A DNA stretch of 22,576 nt, taken from JACDBD01 sp050743385. GTDB lineage: Bacteria > Actinomycetota > Acidimicrobiia > IMCC26256 > JACDBD01. Below are positions 14,471 to 21,598 of the stretch, one piece after another (within the stretch, counting starts at the first letter, position 1; the number at the start of each line of letters is the position of its first letter). The stretch spans positions 1 through 22,576 of the forward strand of contig JBOGFJ010000018.1 in NCBI GenBank assembly GCA_050743385.1, read 5' to 3'. A model generated the notes under the pieces. It searched no databases, was not told the DNA's origin, and saw only the letters and a list, made by a program, of their open reading frames with translations. The position numbers and the translations under genes were made by a program.

Positions 14471-14725
14471 TTGCTCCGCTTCCTCGCAGAACAAGACCCC
14501 GGCGAGCTGGTCGACGGGCTCACCGCTCTCGGCCGCGGCGTCGTCTACGGTGGCGCCGCCATCGGCCCGGGTATCGGCATCGGGCTCGTGGTGGGGAACG
14601 CCATCACCGCGATGGCCCGCCAGCCCGAGGCCGCCGGCATGGTGCGAACCACCATGTTCCTCGGCATCGCCTTCACCGAAGCGCTGGCGCTGTTCGGCTT
14701 CGTGCTCGCGTTCATCCTCGCCTAG
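14471..14725 (+). CDS. atpE: ATP synthase F0 subunit c
   Basis: The 84-residue hairpin protein builds the rotor ring. Helix 1 has the glycine repeat GGAAIGPGIGIGLVVG (27-42), the loop has ARQPE (49-53), and helix 2 has the ion-carrying carboxylate E70 in FTEALALFGFVLAF. The residues that mark sodium-binding rings are absent: the position of the helix-1 glutamine is isoleucine and the residue after E70 is alanine, so proton coupling is expected. The start is an unusual TTG at 14471, fixed by a very strong AGGAGGAA (14457-14464) six nt upstream; there is no in-frame ATG near. This pairing of strong Shine-Dalgarno with a weak start fits the high copy number needed for c. Confidence 0.96.
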   Translation: MLRFLAEQDPGELVDGLTALGRGVVYGGAAIGPGIGIGLVVGNAITAMARQPEAAGMVRTTMFLGIAFTEALALFGFVLAFILA

Positions 14726-14734
14726 GAGTCGACG

Positions 14735-15424
14735 ATGCGCATGCGACAGCTCCTTGCGAGCCTCGGCATCGGCGTGCTCGTCGTGCTCGCGGCTCCCGGC
14801 ATCGCCGGGGCCGGCGAGGGTGGGGAGCCGCAGGGCGAAGAGGAACCCGATTTCGCCGACCACGCGGCCGAGGAGTGCGCGCACATCCTCGAAGACGGCG
14901 GCGAGATCGACGACTGCCAGGAGGCACCGAGCCCGATCCTGCCCGAGACGAACGAGATCATCTGGGGCGGCCTGGCGTTCCTGGTCCTGCTCGTGGTGCT
15001 GTGGAAGTTCGCGTTGCCCGGCGTCCGCAACATGATGAAGCAGCGGGAAGACCGCATCCGCGGCGACCTCGAGCGGGCCGAGCAGGCGAGGGCGGAGGGC
15101 GAATCGGTGCTGGCGCAGTACCAGAGCCAGCTCGCCGACGCCCGCAACGAGGCCGGTCGGATCATCGAGGAGGCCCGCCAGTCGGCCGACCAGCTCAAGC
15201 GCGACCTGACCGCTCGAGCCGAGGCCGACGCGGCGGAGATCCGGGCCCGGGCACAGCAAGACGTGGAGCTCGCCACCGACCGGGCGACGGCCGACCTGCG
15301 CAGCCGCATGGCCGAGCTCTCGATCGAGCTGGCCGAGAAGGTGGTCGAGCGCAGCCTCGACCGCGACACCCAGACGGCGCTCATCGACAGCTACATCGAC
15401 GACGTTGGGAACGGCCGCCGATGA
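14735..15424 (+). CDS. atpF: ATP synthase F0 subunit b with extracytoplasmic N-terminal domain
   Basis: The 229-residue protein is longer than the usual 150-180 residue b subunit. It starts with a signal-peptide-like segment (MRMRQLLASLGIGVLVVLAAPGIAGA, about 1-26), followed by a very acidic stretch (27-74) with C48 and C61 in the block EECAHILEDGGEIDDCQEAP, then the classical b-subunit helix EIIWGGLAFLVLLVVLWKFALP (74-95) and a long charged coiled coil (100-215). The b dimer is the peripheral stalk linking F0 to alpha/delta. If the first segment is cleaved or inserted as a hairpin, the acidic Cys-containing part faces outside. AGGAG lies 6 nt before ATG 14735. The stop overlaps atpH as ATGA. 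Confidence 0.95.
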   Translation: MRMRQLLASLGIGVLVVLAAPGIAGAGEGGEPQGEEEPDFADHAAEECAHILEDGGEIDDCQEAPSPILPETNEIIWGGLAFLVLLVVLWKFALPGVRNMMKQREDRIRGDLERAEQARAEGESVLAQYQSQLADARNEAGRIIEEARQSADQLKRDLTARAEADAAEIRARAQQDVELATDRATADLRSRMAELSIELAEKVVERSLDRDTQTALIDSYIDDVGNGRR

Positions 15425-15960
15425 CCGACCGCCCAGGTGGCGACCGGATCGACGCGTACGCCGACGCGCTGCTCGCGGTGGCGAAAGCCGAGGGACTCCT
15501 CGGCGAGGTCGAGGACGACCTGTTCCGGTTCGCCCGCGCGTTCGAAGGCTCCGACGAGCTGCGCATGGCGCTGACCGATCCCGCCCTCCCGCCCGAGCGC
15601 CGCATGGCGGTCGTCGAGCAGCTCATGGGCGGCAAGTCGCTGGCGGCCTCGGCCGCCATGACCGCCTTCGTGGCCGGCATCGGTCGGGCCCACGACCTCC
15701 CGGCCATCGTCGACCGTTTCGTCGAGAAGGCGGCGCACGAGCGTCAGCGTGAGGTCGCCGAGGTCCGCAGCGCCATCCCCCTCGACCGCACGCAGCAGCA
15801 GCGTCTGGAGACGGCGCTCTCCCAGGCCACCGGCAAGCGGGTGGAGCTGAAGGTCATCGTCGATCCGGCCGTGCTCGGTGGGCTCGTGGCCACCGTCGGC
15901 GACACCGTCATCGACGGGACGGTCCGCCACCGCCTCGATCAGCTTCGCGAAAGGATCTGA
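15421..15960 (+). CDS. atpH: ATP synthase F1 subunit delta
   Basis: The 179-residue product is the normal length for delta/OSCP. It has the N-terminal helical bundle (DAYADALLAVAKAEGLLGEVEDDLFRF, about 11-37), and the conserved C-terminal segment VELKVIVDPAVLGGLVATVGDTVIDGTVRHRLDQL, typical of the family (V....DP.l.GG....G..v.D.S...rL..L). Delta caps the alpha3beta3 head and binds the b stalk. It begins by ATGA overlap with atpF. Unlike mycobacteria, b and delta are separate proteins and not fused. Confidence 0.96.
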   Translation: MTDRPGGDRIDAYADALLAVAKAEGLLGEVEDDLFRFARAFEGSDELRMALTDPALPPERRMAVVEQLMGGKSLAASAAMTAFVAGIGRAHDLPAIVDRFVEKAAHERQREVAEVRSAIPLDRTQQQRLETALSQATGKRVELKVIVDPAVLGGLVATVGDTVIDGTVRHRLDQLRERI

Positions 15961-15965
15961 CGCAC

Positions 15966-17570
15966 ATGCCGGAACTCACGATCAATTCCGACGAGATCGC
16001 CGCGGCGCTCCGCAAGCACGTCGAGAGCTTCGAGCCCGACACGATCAAGGCCCAGGTCGGCCGGGTCCTCGAGGTCGGCGACGGGATCGCCCGGGTCTCG
16101 GGCCTGCCCGAGACGTCGGTCAACGAGCTGCTCGAGTTCGAGGGCGGCCACCTGGGTCTCGCATTGAACCTCGACGAGGAGTCGATTGGCGCGGTGATCC
16201 TCGGTGAGGCCGACGTCATCGAGGAGGGACACACCGCCCGCGCGACCGGCCGCATCCTCTCGGTGCCGGTAGGCGACGCCCTCATCGGGCGCGTGGTGAA
16301 CCCGCTCGCCCACCCCATCGACGGCAAGGGCCCGATCGCGACCGACACGGTTCGTCGACTCGAGGTGCAGGCACCCGGCATCGTCGACCGTCAGCCGGTG
16401 AAGGAGCCGCTGCAGACGGGCATCAAGGCGATCGACGCCATGACTCCGATCGGTCGGGGCCAGCGCGAGCTCATCATCGGCGACCGCAAGACCGGCAAGA
16501 CCACCATCGCGGTCGACACGATCATCAACCAGCGCGGCCTGGGCGTGAAGTGTATCTACGTCGCGGTCGGCCAGAAGAGCTCGACCGTCGCGCAGACGGT
16601 CGCGACGCTCGAGGAGCACGGCGCGATGGAGTACACCGTGGTCGTGAACGCCCCCGCGGCCGACGAGGCGGTGTTCAAGTACCTCGCGCCCTATGCCGGT
16701 TGCGCGATGGGCCAGCACTGGATGGACAACGGCGAGCACGCGCTCGTCGTCTACGACGACCTCTCGAAGCAGGCCGAGGCGTACCGCCAGCTCTCGCTGC
16801 TGCTGCGACGCCCGCCGGGCCGAGAGGCGTACCCGGGCGATGTCTTCTACCTGCACAGCCGGCTCCTCGAGCGCGCGGCCAAGCTGAGCGACGAGAAGGG
16901 TGGCGGTTCCCTCACCGCCCTTCCCGTCATCGAGACCAAGGGCGGCGACGTCTCCGCGTACATCCCGACCAACGTGATCTCGATCACCGACGGCCAGATC
17001 TACCTCATCGACGACCTGTTCAAGTCGGGGGTACGGCCCGCCGTCGACGTGGGCATCTCGGTGTCGCGAGTCGGCGGCAACGCCCAGATCAAGGCGATGA
17101 AGTCGGTGTCGGGCACGCTCAAGCTCGACCTGGCGCAGTTCCGTGAGCTGGAGGCGTTCGCGACCTTCGGCTCCGAGCTCGACCGAGTCTCTCGAGCACA
17201 GCTCGACCGCGGCTATCGCCTCACCGAGCTGCTCAAGCAGCCACTGAACTCACCTCTGCCGGTCGAAGAGCAGGTGATCGCGATCTACTCGGGCACCGGT
17301 GGCGCCCTCGACGAGCTGGCTGTCGACGACGTCCGCCGTTTCGAGACCGAGCTGCTCGAGTGGTTCCGCACCCGGTACGCGGGGATGCTCGACGCCATCC
17401 GCGAGACCGGCGCGCTCCCCGACGAGGTCGAGCTGAAGACGGCCGTCGACGACTTCAAAGCCGGGTTCCAGGCCGCCACCCGGGCCGAGCGGGGCGAGGC
17501 CGACCCGGGCGCCACGGAAGCGGAGGCGCTCGGCGAAGCCGAGTCCGCCAAGACGCTCGCCACGGAGTGA
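15966..17570 (+). CDS. atpA: ATP synthase F1 subunit alpha
   Basis: The 534-residue protein is full-length. Walker A is GDRKTGKT (172-179), the conserved VGQKSSTVAQ follows at 201-210, and the arginine finger R368 lies in ISVSRVGGNAQ. The C-terminal domain ends at about 505, followed by an acidic Ala/Glu tail (507-534). Alpha forms the non-catalytic nucleotide sites of F1. ATG 15966 has AAGGA ten nt upstream. The TGA at 17568-17570 is followed by 78 sense codons in the same frame, leading directly into atpG. Confidence 0.98.
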   Translation: MPELTINSDEIAAALRKHVESFEPDTIKAQVGRVLEVGDGIARVSGLPETSVNELLEFEGGHLGLALNLDEESIGAVILGEADVIEEGHTARATGRILSVPVGDALIGRVVNPLAHPIDGKGPIATDTVRRLEVQAPGIVDRQPVKEPLQTGIKAIDAMTPIGRGQRELIIGDRKTGKTTIAVDTIINQRGLGVKCIYVAVGQKSSTVAQTVATLEEHGAMEYTVVVNAPAADEAVFKYLAPYAGCAMGQHWMDNGEHALVVYDDLSKQAEAYRQLSLLLRRPPGREAYPGDVFYLHSRLLERAAKLSDEKGGGSLTALPVIETKGGDVSAYIPTNVISITDGQIYLIDDLFKSGVRPAVDVGISVSRVGGNAQIKAMKSVSGTLKLDLAQFRELEAFATFGSELDRVSRAQLDRGYRLTELLKQPLNSPLPVEEQVIAIYSGTGGALDELAVDDVRRFETELLEWFRTRYAGMLDAIRETGALPDEVELKTAVDDFKAGFQAATRAERGEADPGATEAEALGEAESAKTLATE

Positions 17571-17598
17571 CCGAGGAATGCGGGAATCACGAGTGAGC

Positions 17599-17697
17599 CG
17601 ACAAGGAATGAGAGCGGCACGTTCAACTCGTCGCCTGTCGACTTGGCGTCGGAGCGAGCGCCCACGGGCCGGGTACCCCGGCCCGCAGCGAGCGGAG
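17599..17697 (+). repeat. Tandem repeat unit 1 (99 bp) between atpA and atpG
   Basis: This is the first of two adjacent 99-bp copies that agree at 86 of 99 positions by my count. It contains GTCGGAGCGAGCG, then a perfect 9-bp hairpin with a TAC loop: arms CGGGCCGGG (17665-17673) and CCCGGCCCG (17677-17685), then AGCGAGCGGAG. There is no U-tract, so it is not a standard intrinsic terminator. Confidence 0.85.
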
Positions 17698-17796
17698 CGA
17701 CAAGGAATGAGTCCGGCACGATCGACTCGTTGCCCGTCGACTTGGCGTCGGAGCGAGCGCCCGCGGCGCAGGTACCCTGCGCCGCAGCGAGCGGAG
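17698..17796 (+). repeat. Tandem repeat unit 2 (99 bp) between atpA and atpG
   Basis: The second copy follows without a gap. Its hairpin has 10-bp arms GCGGCGCAGG (17763-17772) and CCTGCGCCGC (17776-17785) around the same TAC loop. Relative to unit 1, three stem pairs are swapped (G-C to C-G, C-G to G-C, G-C to A-T), so pairing is kept though the sequence differs. The unit ends 8 nt before the atpG start. Confidence 0.85.
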
Positions 17797-17804
17797 CAGT
17801 AGAG

Positions 17805-18785
17805 ATGGCCGGCGGGCAAGAGCGGGTCCTGCGACGGCGGATCCACAGTGTGCAGTCGACGAGGAAGATCACCCGCGCGATGGAGCTGATCGCGGCCAGC
17901 CGCATCGTCCGCGCACAGGCGCGCGTGGCCGCGGCGGTGCCCTACAGCGACCTGATCACCGAGGTGGTGCGCGACCTCGGCGCGGCGAGCACGGGTGTCG
18001 AGAGCCCGTTGCTCACCCGACGGCCCGAGATCGCAAGAGTCGGTCACGTGGTGCTCACCGCCGACCGCGGGCTCTGCGGCGCGTACAACTCGGCGGTCAT
18101 CCGCGCAGCCGAGGGATCGATGAGGGAGCAGGACGGACAGGGACGCGACTACGCGCTGTTCCTCGTGGGCCGGAAGGCCGAGAGCTACTTCCGCTATCGC
18201 AACTTCCGCATCGACGCCACGTTCTCGGGCTTCAGCGACCAGCCGTCGTACGAGGACGCCCGGACCATCGCCGATGCCGTCCGGGAGTCGTATCTCGAGG
18301 GTCGGGTCGACCTGGTCGAGCTCATCTACACCCGGTTCATCTCGGCCGGGAAGCAGGAGGTGGTCGTTCGCCCCCTCATGCCTCTCGATCGCGACGTCGT
18401 GCTGGGCGGTGATGCCAAGCCGTCACCGACCGCCACCGCTGCCTACGAGTTCGAGCCGTCGCCGGAGGTGATCCTGGAGCGGCTGCTCCCGCGATACGCC
18501 GAAGCCCGTGTCTACGCCGCTCTCCTGAACGCAGCGGCATCCGAGCACGCCGCCCGCCAGCGCGCCATGAAGTCGGCCACCGACAACGCCGACGACCTCA
18601 TGACGAGCCTCCGGCGGGTGATGAACCGGGCCCGCCAGGACGCAATCACGACCGAGATCATGGAGGTCGTGGGCGGCGCCGAGGCGCTGCGCCAAGGGAA
18701 GCACCCGCATGCCGAGGACGTACTCGTCGACGCGGTCGACGGTTCCCATACCCGCCCGTTCGCCATCCCCGCGCACGAGAATTAG
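17805..18785 (+). CDS. atpG: ATP synthase F1 subunit gamma with C-terminal extension
   Basis: The 326-residue central-shaft protein starts MAGGQERVLRRRIHSVQSTRKITRAMELIAASRI, the usual actinobacterial N-terminus, which fixes ATG 17805; an in-frame TTG at 17643 within the repeats would add an atypical extension. DRGLCGAYN (87-95) and the C-terminal RQRAMKSATDNADDLMTSL (251-269) are diagnostic. The mycobacterial gamma-specific loop is absent. The protein normally ends soon after EIMEVVGGAEAL (284-295); here 31 further residues follow, His/Asp-rich at first and ending HTRPFAIPAHEN. A weak GGAG lies 8 nt before the start. The 234-nt gap before it is the longest inside the operon. Confidence 0.96.
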   Translation: MAGGQERVLRRRIHSVQSTRKITRAMELIAASRIVRAQARVAAAVPYSDLITEVVRDLGAASTGVESPLLTRRPEIARVGHVVLTADRGLCGAYNSAVIRAAEGSMREQDGQGRDYALFLVGRKAESYFRYRNFRIDATFSGFSDQPSYEDARTIADAVRESYLEGRVDLVELIYTRFISAGKQEVVVRPLMPLDRDVVLGGDAKPSPTATAAYEFEPSPEVILERLLPRYAEARVYAALLNAAASEHAARQRAMKSATDNADDLMTSLRRVMNRARQDAITTEIMEVVGGAEALRQGKHPHAEDVLVDAVDGSHTRPFAIPAHEN

Positions 18786-18795
18786 GAGCACGAGC

Positions 18796-20238
18796 ATGAC
18801 CGTTACCGCCGACCAGCAGACCGAGCTCAAGGACGGGCGCATCGTCGCCATCGCCGGCCCGGTCGTCGACGTCGAGTTCCCGTCCGACGCCCTCCCCGAG
18901 ATCAATACCGCGCTGGAGATGGACGTCGAGCTCGAGGGCGAGACGATCACGATCACGGCCGAAGTTGCCCAGCAGATCGGCGATGCTCGCATCCGAGCCA
19001 TCTGCCTGAAGCCCACTGACGGGCTACCGCGGGGCGCGGTCGTCCGGAACACCGGACGCGGGATCACCGTGCCCGTCGGTGAGGGCGTGCTCGGCCACGT
19101 CTTCAACGTGATCGGCGAGCCCCTCGACATCCCCGCCGATCAGCTCACCGGCATCGAGGATCGCTGGGACATCCATCGCGAGCCCCCGCCGTTCGACGAG
19201 CTCGAGCCGCGCAAGGAGATGTTCGAGACCGGCATCAAGGTCGTCGACCTTCTCGAGCCCTACGTGAAGGGCGGCAAGATCGGCCTGTTCGGCGGCGCCG
19301 GCGTGGGCAAGACCATCATCATCCTGGAGATGATCCACCGCGTCGCCACGCAGCACGGTGGGGTTTCCGTGTTTGCAGGCGTCGGCGAGCGCACGCGTGA
19401 GGGCAACGACCTCTGGCTCGAAATGCAGGAGTCGGGCGTGATCGAGCGGGCAGCGCTCGTCTACGGGCAGATGGACGAGCCGCCGGGCGTGCGTCTCCGC
19501 GTCGGATTGTCCGCGCTCACGGTTGCCGAGTACTTCCGCGACGTGAAGAACCAGGACGTGCTGCTCTTCGTCGACAACATCTTCCGATTCGTGCAGGCGG
19601 GCTCGGAGGTGTCGACCCTGCTCGGTCGCATGCCGTCGGCGGTGGGCTACCAGCCGACGCTGGCCGACGAGATGGGCGAGCTCCAGGAGCGAATCACGTC
19701 GACCAAGGGCCGGTCGATCACGTCGGTGCAGGCGGTGTACGTGCCCGCCGACGACTACACCGACCCGGCCCCGTTCACGACGTTCGCGCACCTCGACGCC
19801 ACCACCGAGCTCTCGCGCCAGATCGCCGCGCTCGGGATCTATCCGGCGGTCGACCCGCTGTCGTCGACCTCGACGATCCTCGCGCCCGAGATCGTCGGCG
19901 ACCGCCACTACGCGGTCGCGCTCCGGACCCAGGAGGTGCTCCAGCGCTACAAGGAGCTCCAGGACATCATTGCCATCCTCGGCATCGACGAGCTCTCCGA
20001 GGAGGACAAGGTGATCGTGAGCCGGGCGCGCAAGGTCGAGCGCTTCCTGTCGCAGCCGTTCTTCGTGGGCGAGCAGTTCACCGGTCTGAAGGGCATCTAC
20101 GTCCCGGTCGAGGAGACCGTCGAGTCGTTCGAGGCGCTCGTCAGCGGCGAGCTCGACGAGATCCCCGAGCAGGCGTTCTTCAACGTCGGCGGTGTCGAGA
20201 CCGTGCTCGAGAAGAACAAGCAGCTGCAGGAGAGCTGA
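18796..20238 (+). CDS. atpD: ATP synthase F1 subunit beta
   Basis: The 480-residue catalytic subunit has Walker A GGAGVGKT (166-173), the catalytic glutamate E198 in GERTREGND, the Walker B region DVLLFVDNIFRF (254-265), and DELSEED (398-404), which contacts gamma and epsilon. It hydrolyses or makes ATP at the alpha-beta interface. ATG 18796 is fixed by AGGAG (18784-18788) seven nt upstream and by the canonical start of the beta barrel (GRIVAIAGPVVDVEF at 14-28); the longer in-frame start at 18709 lies in atpG. All expected motifs are intact. Confidence 0.98.
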   Translation: MTVTADQQTELKDGRIVAIAGPVVDVEFPSDALPEINTALEMDVELEGETITITAEVAQQIGDARIRAICLKPTDGLPRGAVVRNTGRGITVPVGEGVLGHVFNVIGEPLDIPADQLTGIEDRWDIHREPPPFDELEPRKEMFETGIKVVDLLEPYVKGGKIGLFGGAGVGKTIIILEMIHRVATQHGGVSVFAGVGERTREGNDLWLEMQESGVIERAALVYGQMDEPPGVRLRVGLSALTVAEYFRDVKNQDVLLFVDNIFRFVQAGSEVSTLLGRMPSAVGYQPTLADEMGELQERITSTKGRSITSVQAVYVPADDYTDPAPFTTFAHLDATTELSRQIAALGIYPAVDPLSSTSTILAPEIVGDRHYAVALRTQEVLQRYKELQDIIAILGIDELSEEDKVIVSRARKVERFLSQPFFVGEQFTGLKGIYVPVEETVESFEALVSGELDEIPEQAFFNVGGVETVLEKNKQLQES

Positions 20239-20243
20239 CCATC

Positions 20244-20315
20244 ATGTTGCGTCGGGTCGGGAACCGGTGCTCTGTGCCAGCTTTCCGACCCAACGCGCCC
20301 AGGGGGGTGAGCTGA
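20244..20315 (+). CDS. Possible 23-codon ORF within a hairpin between atpD and atpC
   Basis: ATG 20244 has AGGAGAG (20228-20234) nine nt upstream and opens a 23-codon basic frame (it starts MLRRVGNRCS) whose TGA is directly followed by the GTG of atpC. The region also folds: 20249-20260 pairs with 20285-20296 with eleven pairs and one mismatch, leaving a 24-nt loop. The ORF may couple atpC translation or may simply be a spacer. I do not recognise the peptide. Confidence 0.35.
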   Translation: MLRRVGNRCSVPAFRPNAPRGVS

Positions 20316-20633
20316 GTGCCGCTCCGCGTCGAGCTCGTCGCGCCCGAGAGCGTGCTGTACGAGGGCGAGGCCGACATGGTCGTGTGCCGCACGACCGACG
20401 GCGAGATCGCCTTCCTCCCCGGCCACGCGCCGTTCCTCGGCGCGCTCGGTGTCGGCGAGGTGCGGGTGCTGCTGCCCGGTGGGGGGACGAGCAGTGCCGG
20501 CGAGGAGGCCTTCTCGGTCGACGGAGGCTTCGTGGAGGTCGCCGACGACAAGGTCACGGTGCTCTCCGACGCTGCTCGCCTGGAGGAGGGGGAGAGCGCC
20601 GCCGACTCCGAGAGCCCCGACGCCGGCGACTGA
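20316..20633 (+). CDS. atpC: ATP synthase F1 subunit epsilon, short form
   Basis: The 105-residue protein contains the complete N-terminal beta-sandwich: PLRVELVAPESVLYEGEADMVVCRTTDGEIAFLPGHAPFLGAL and a final strand ending KVTVLSDAA at about residue 87. Epsilon links gamma to the c ring. After the sandwich there are only 18 residues, an acidic Glu/Ser/Asp tail, in place of the two-helix C-terminal domain that in many bacteria blocks ATP hydrolysis; family members are usually 120-140 residues. The start is GTG 20316 with AGGGGGG about nine nt upstream. It is the last gene of the operon. Confidence 0.93.
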   Translation: MPLRVELVAPESVLYEGEADMVVCRTTDGEIAFLPGHAPFLGALGVGEVRVLLPGGGTSSAGEEAFSVDGGFVEVADDKVTVLSDAARLEEGESAADSESPDAGD

Positions 20634-20644
20634 CTGCGCCCGCC

Positions 20645-20650
20645 TACCGT
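20645..20650 (+). promoter_or_regulatory. TACCGT -10 element for a leaderless lipoprotein transcript
   Basis: TACCGT is followed by 6 nt and then GTG 20657, the leaderless geometry. It lies 12 nt after the atpC stop. No -35 match or Shine-Dalgarno sequence was seen. Confidence 0.4.
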
Positions 20651-20656
20651 GACGGC

Positions 20657-21589
20657 GTGCACCGCTCCTTCCTCCCGGCGGTCGCGCTCGCGTTCCTCGT
20701 AGTAGCGGGTGTCGCCTGCGACTCGTCCGACCGCGCCTCGCCACCGGTACGGGTGCTGGCACCGGGCCAGCTCGAGCCCTACGAGGACCTCGGCACGTGG
20801 GTCGACGTCTACGACTACGTTCCCGAGTTCCAGCAGGGCGGCGCACCGCCCGCGGTGACGCCCGAGAGCGTCGACGACATGGCCGCACTCGGCGTCCGCA
20901 CGCTCTACCTCCAAGCGGCGCAGGAGGACGCGCGTTCACCTGGCGACACGATCGATCCCGACCTTCTCGGCAAGTTCGTCCGGCGGGCGCACCGAAACGA
21001 CGTCGCGGTCGTCGGCTGGTACCTCCCTCGGTTGGCCGATCTCGACGCCGATCTCCGCCACGTCCGCGCGATCCATCGTTTCCAGGCCGACGGCGAGCGC
21101 TTCGACGGGCTCGCCCTCGACCTCGAGTGGACGGAGGGAGTTCCCGACGTGCCGGCGCGCAACGACGCCCTCGTCGACTTCTCCGAGCGGGTGCGTGACC
21201 TCGTGGGTGAGCGCGGGGCTGTCGCCGCCATCGTCCTCGAGCCGGTGCTGCTGGAGGTGGTGAACCCGCTCTACTGGCCCGACTTCCCGTGGCAGCGGAT
21301 CGAGCCGCTCTACGACGTGTGGATGCCGATGAGCTACTGGACCAACCGGACCGACGACTCGGGGTACCGCGAGGGCTTCCGGTACACGGAGGAGAACGTC
21401 CGTCGCCTCCGGCGCAACCTGCGCGACGAGAACGCCACGGTGCACACGATCGGCGGAATCGGCGACGGCGCCACGCCGGCCGACTACGAGGGCTTCGTGC
21501 GCGCCAGCCGCGAAGCCGAAGCGGTGGGCTGGTCGGTGTACGACTTCAACACCATCTCGACCAGCGCTTGGCCCCGACTGCGGGGGTAG
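20657..21589 (+). CDS. Putative lipoprotein with GH18-like TIM-barrel motif
   Basis: The 310-residue product begins with a basic end, a hydrophobic core and a possible lipobox (RSFLPAVALAFLVVAGVAC, C21; the -3 residue is Gly, allowed but not ideal), so it is probably exported and lipid-anchored. The mature part looks like a (beta/alpha)8 glycosidase-type barrel: WVDVYDYVPEF, then VDDMAALGVRTLYLQAA, VAVVGWYLP, FDGLALDLEW, VWMPMSYW, and a last strand VGWSVYDFNT. FDGLALDLEW resembles the FDGxDxDxE motif of GH18, with the D-L-E pair as candidate catalytic residues, but the full DxxDxDxE motif is not present. It may act on, or only bind, a cell-surface glycan. Activity is not established. Confidence 0.6.
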   Translation: MHRSFLPAVALAFLVVAGVACDSSDRASPPVRVLAPGQLEPYEDLGTWVDVYDYVPEFQQGGAPPAVTPESVDDMAALGVRTLYLQAAQEDARSPGDTIDPDLLGKFVRRAHRNDVAVVGWYLPRLADLDADLRHVRAIHRFQADGERFDGLALDLEWTEGVPDVPARNDALVDFSERVRDLVGERGAVAAIVLEPVLLEVVNPLYWPDFPWQRIEPLYDVWMPMSYWTNRTDDSGYREGFRYTEENVRRLRRNLRDENATVHTIGGIGDGATPADYEGFVRASREAEAVGWSVYDFNTISTSAWPRLRG

Positions 21590-21592
21590 GTT
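21587..21592 (+). promoter_or_regulatory. TAGGTT -10 element for a leaderless sulfotransferase transcript
   Basis: TAGGTT starts with the TAG stop of the preceding gene and stands exactly 6 nt before ATG 21599. No Shine-Dalgarno sequence precedes the ATG, consistent with a leaderless mRNA. Confidence 0.4.
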
Positions 21593-21598
21593 CGTCGC

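Noticed and set aside
14560..14720. Sodium-coupled c ring
   Set aside because: The helix-1 glutamine and the Ser/Thr after the carboxylate needed for sodium binding are replaced by Ile and Ala.
17665..17785. The two hairpins as intrinsic terminators
   Set aside because: No U-tract follows either stem, and termination here would cut off gamma, beta and epsilon; partial attenuation or pausing cannot be excluded.
17599..17796. CRISPR array
   Set aside because: Only two contiguous 99-bp copies, no spacers and no cas genes.
17643..17804. N-terminally extended AtpG from TTG 17643
   Set aside because: The known gamma N-terminus begins at ATG 17805, and the extension is encoded by the repeat, with mostly amino-acid-changing differences between copies.
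17285..17905. Minus-strand ORF containing two peptide repeats
   Set aside because: The peptide repeat simply reflects the 99-bp DNA repeat read on the other strand, and the ORF extends antisense into atpA and atpG.
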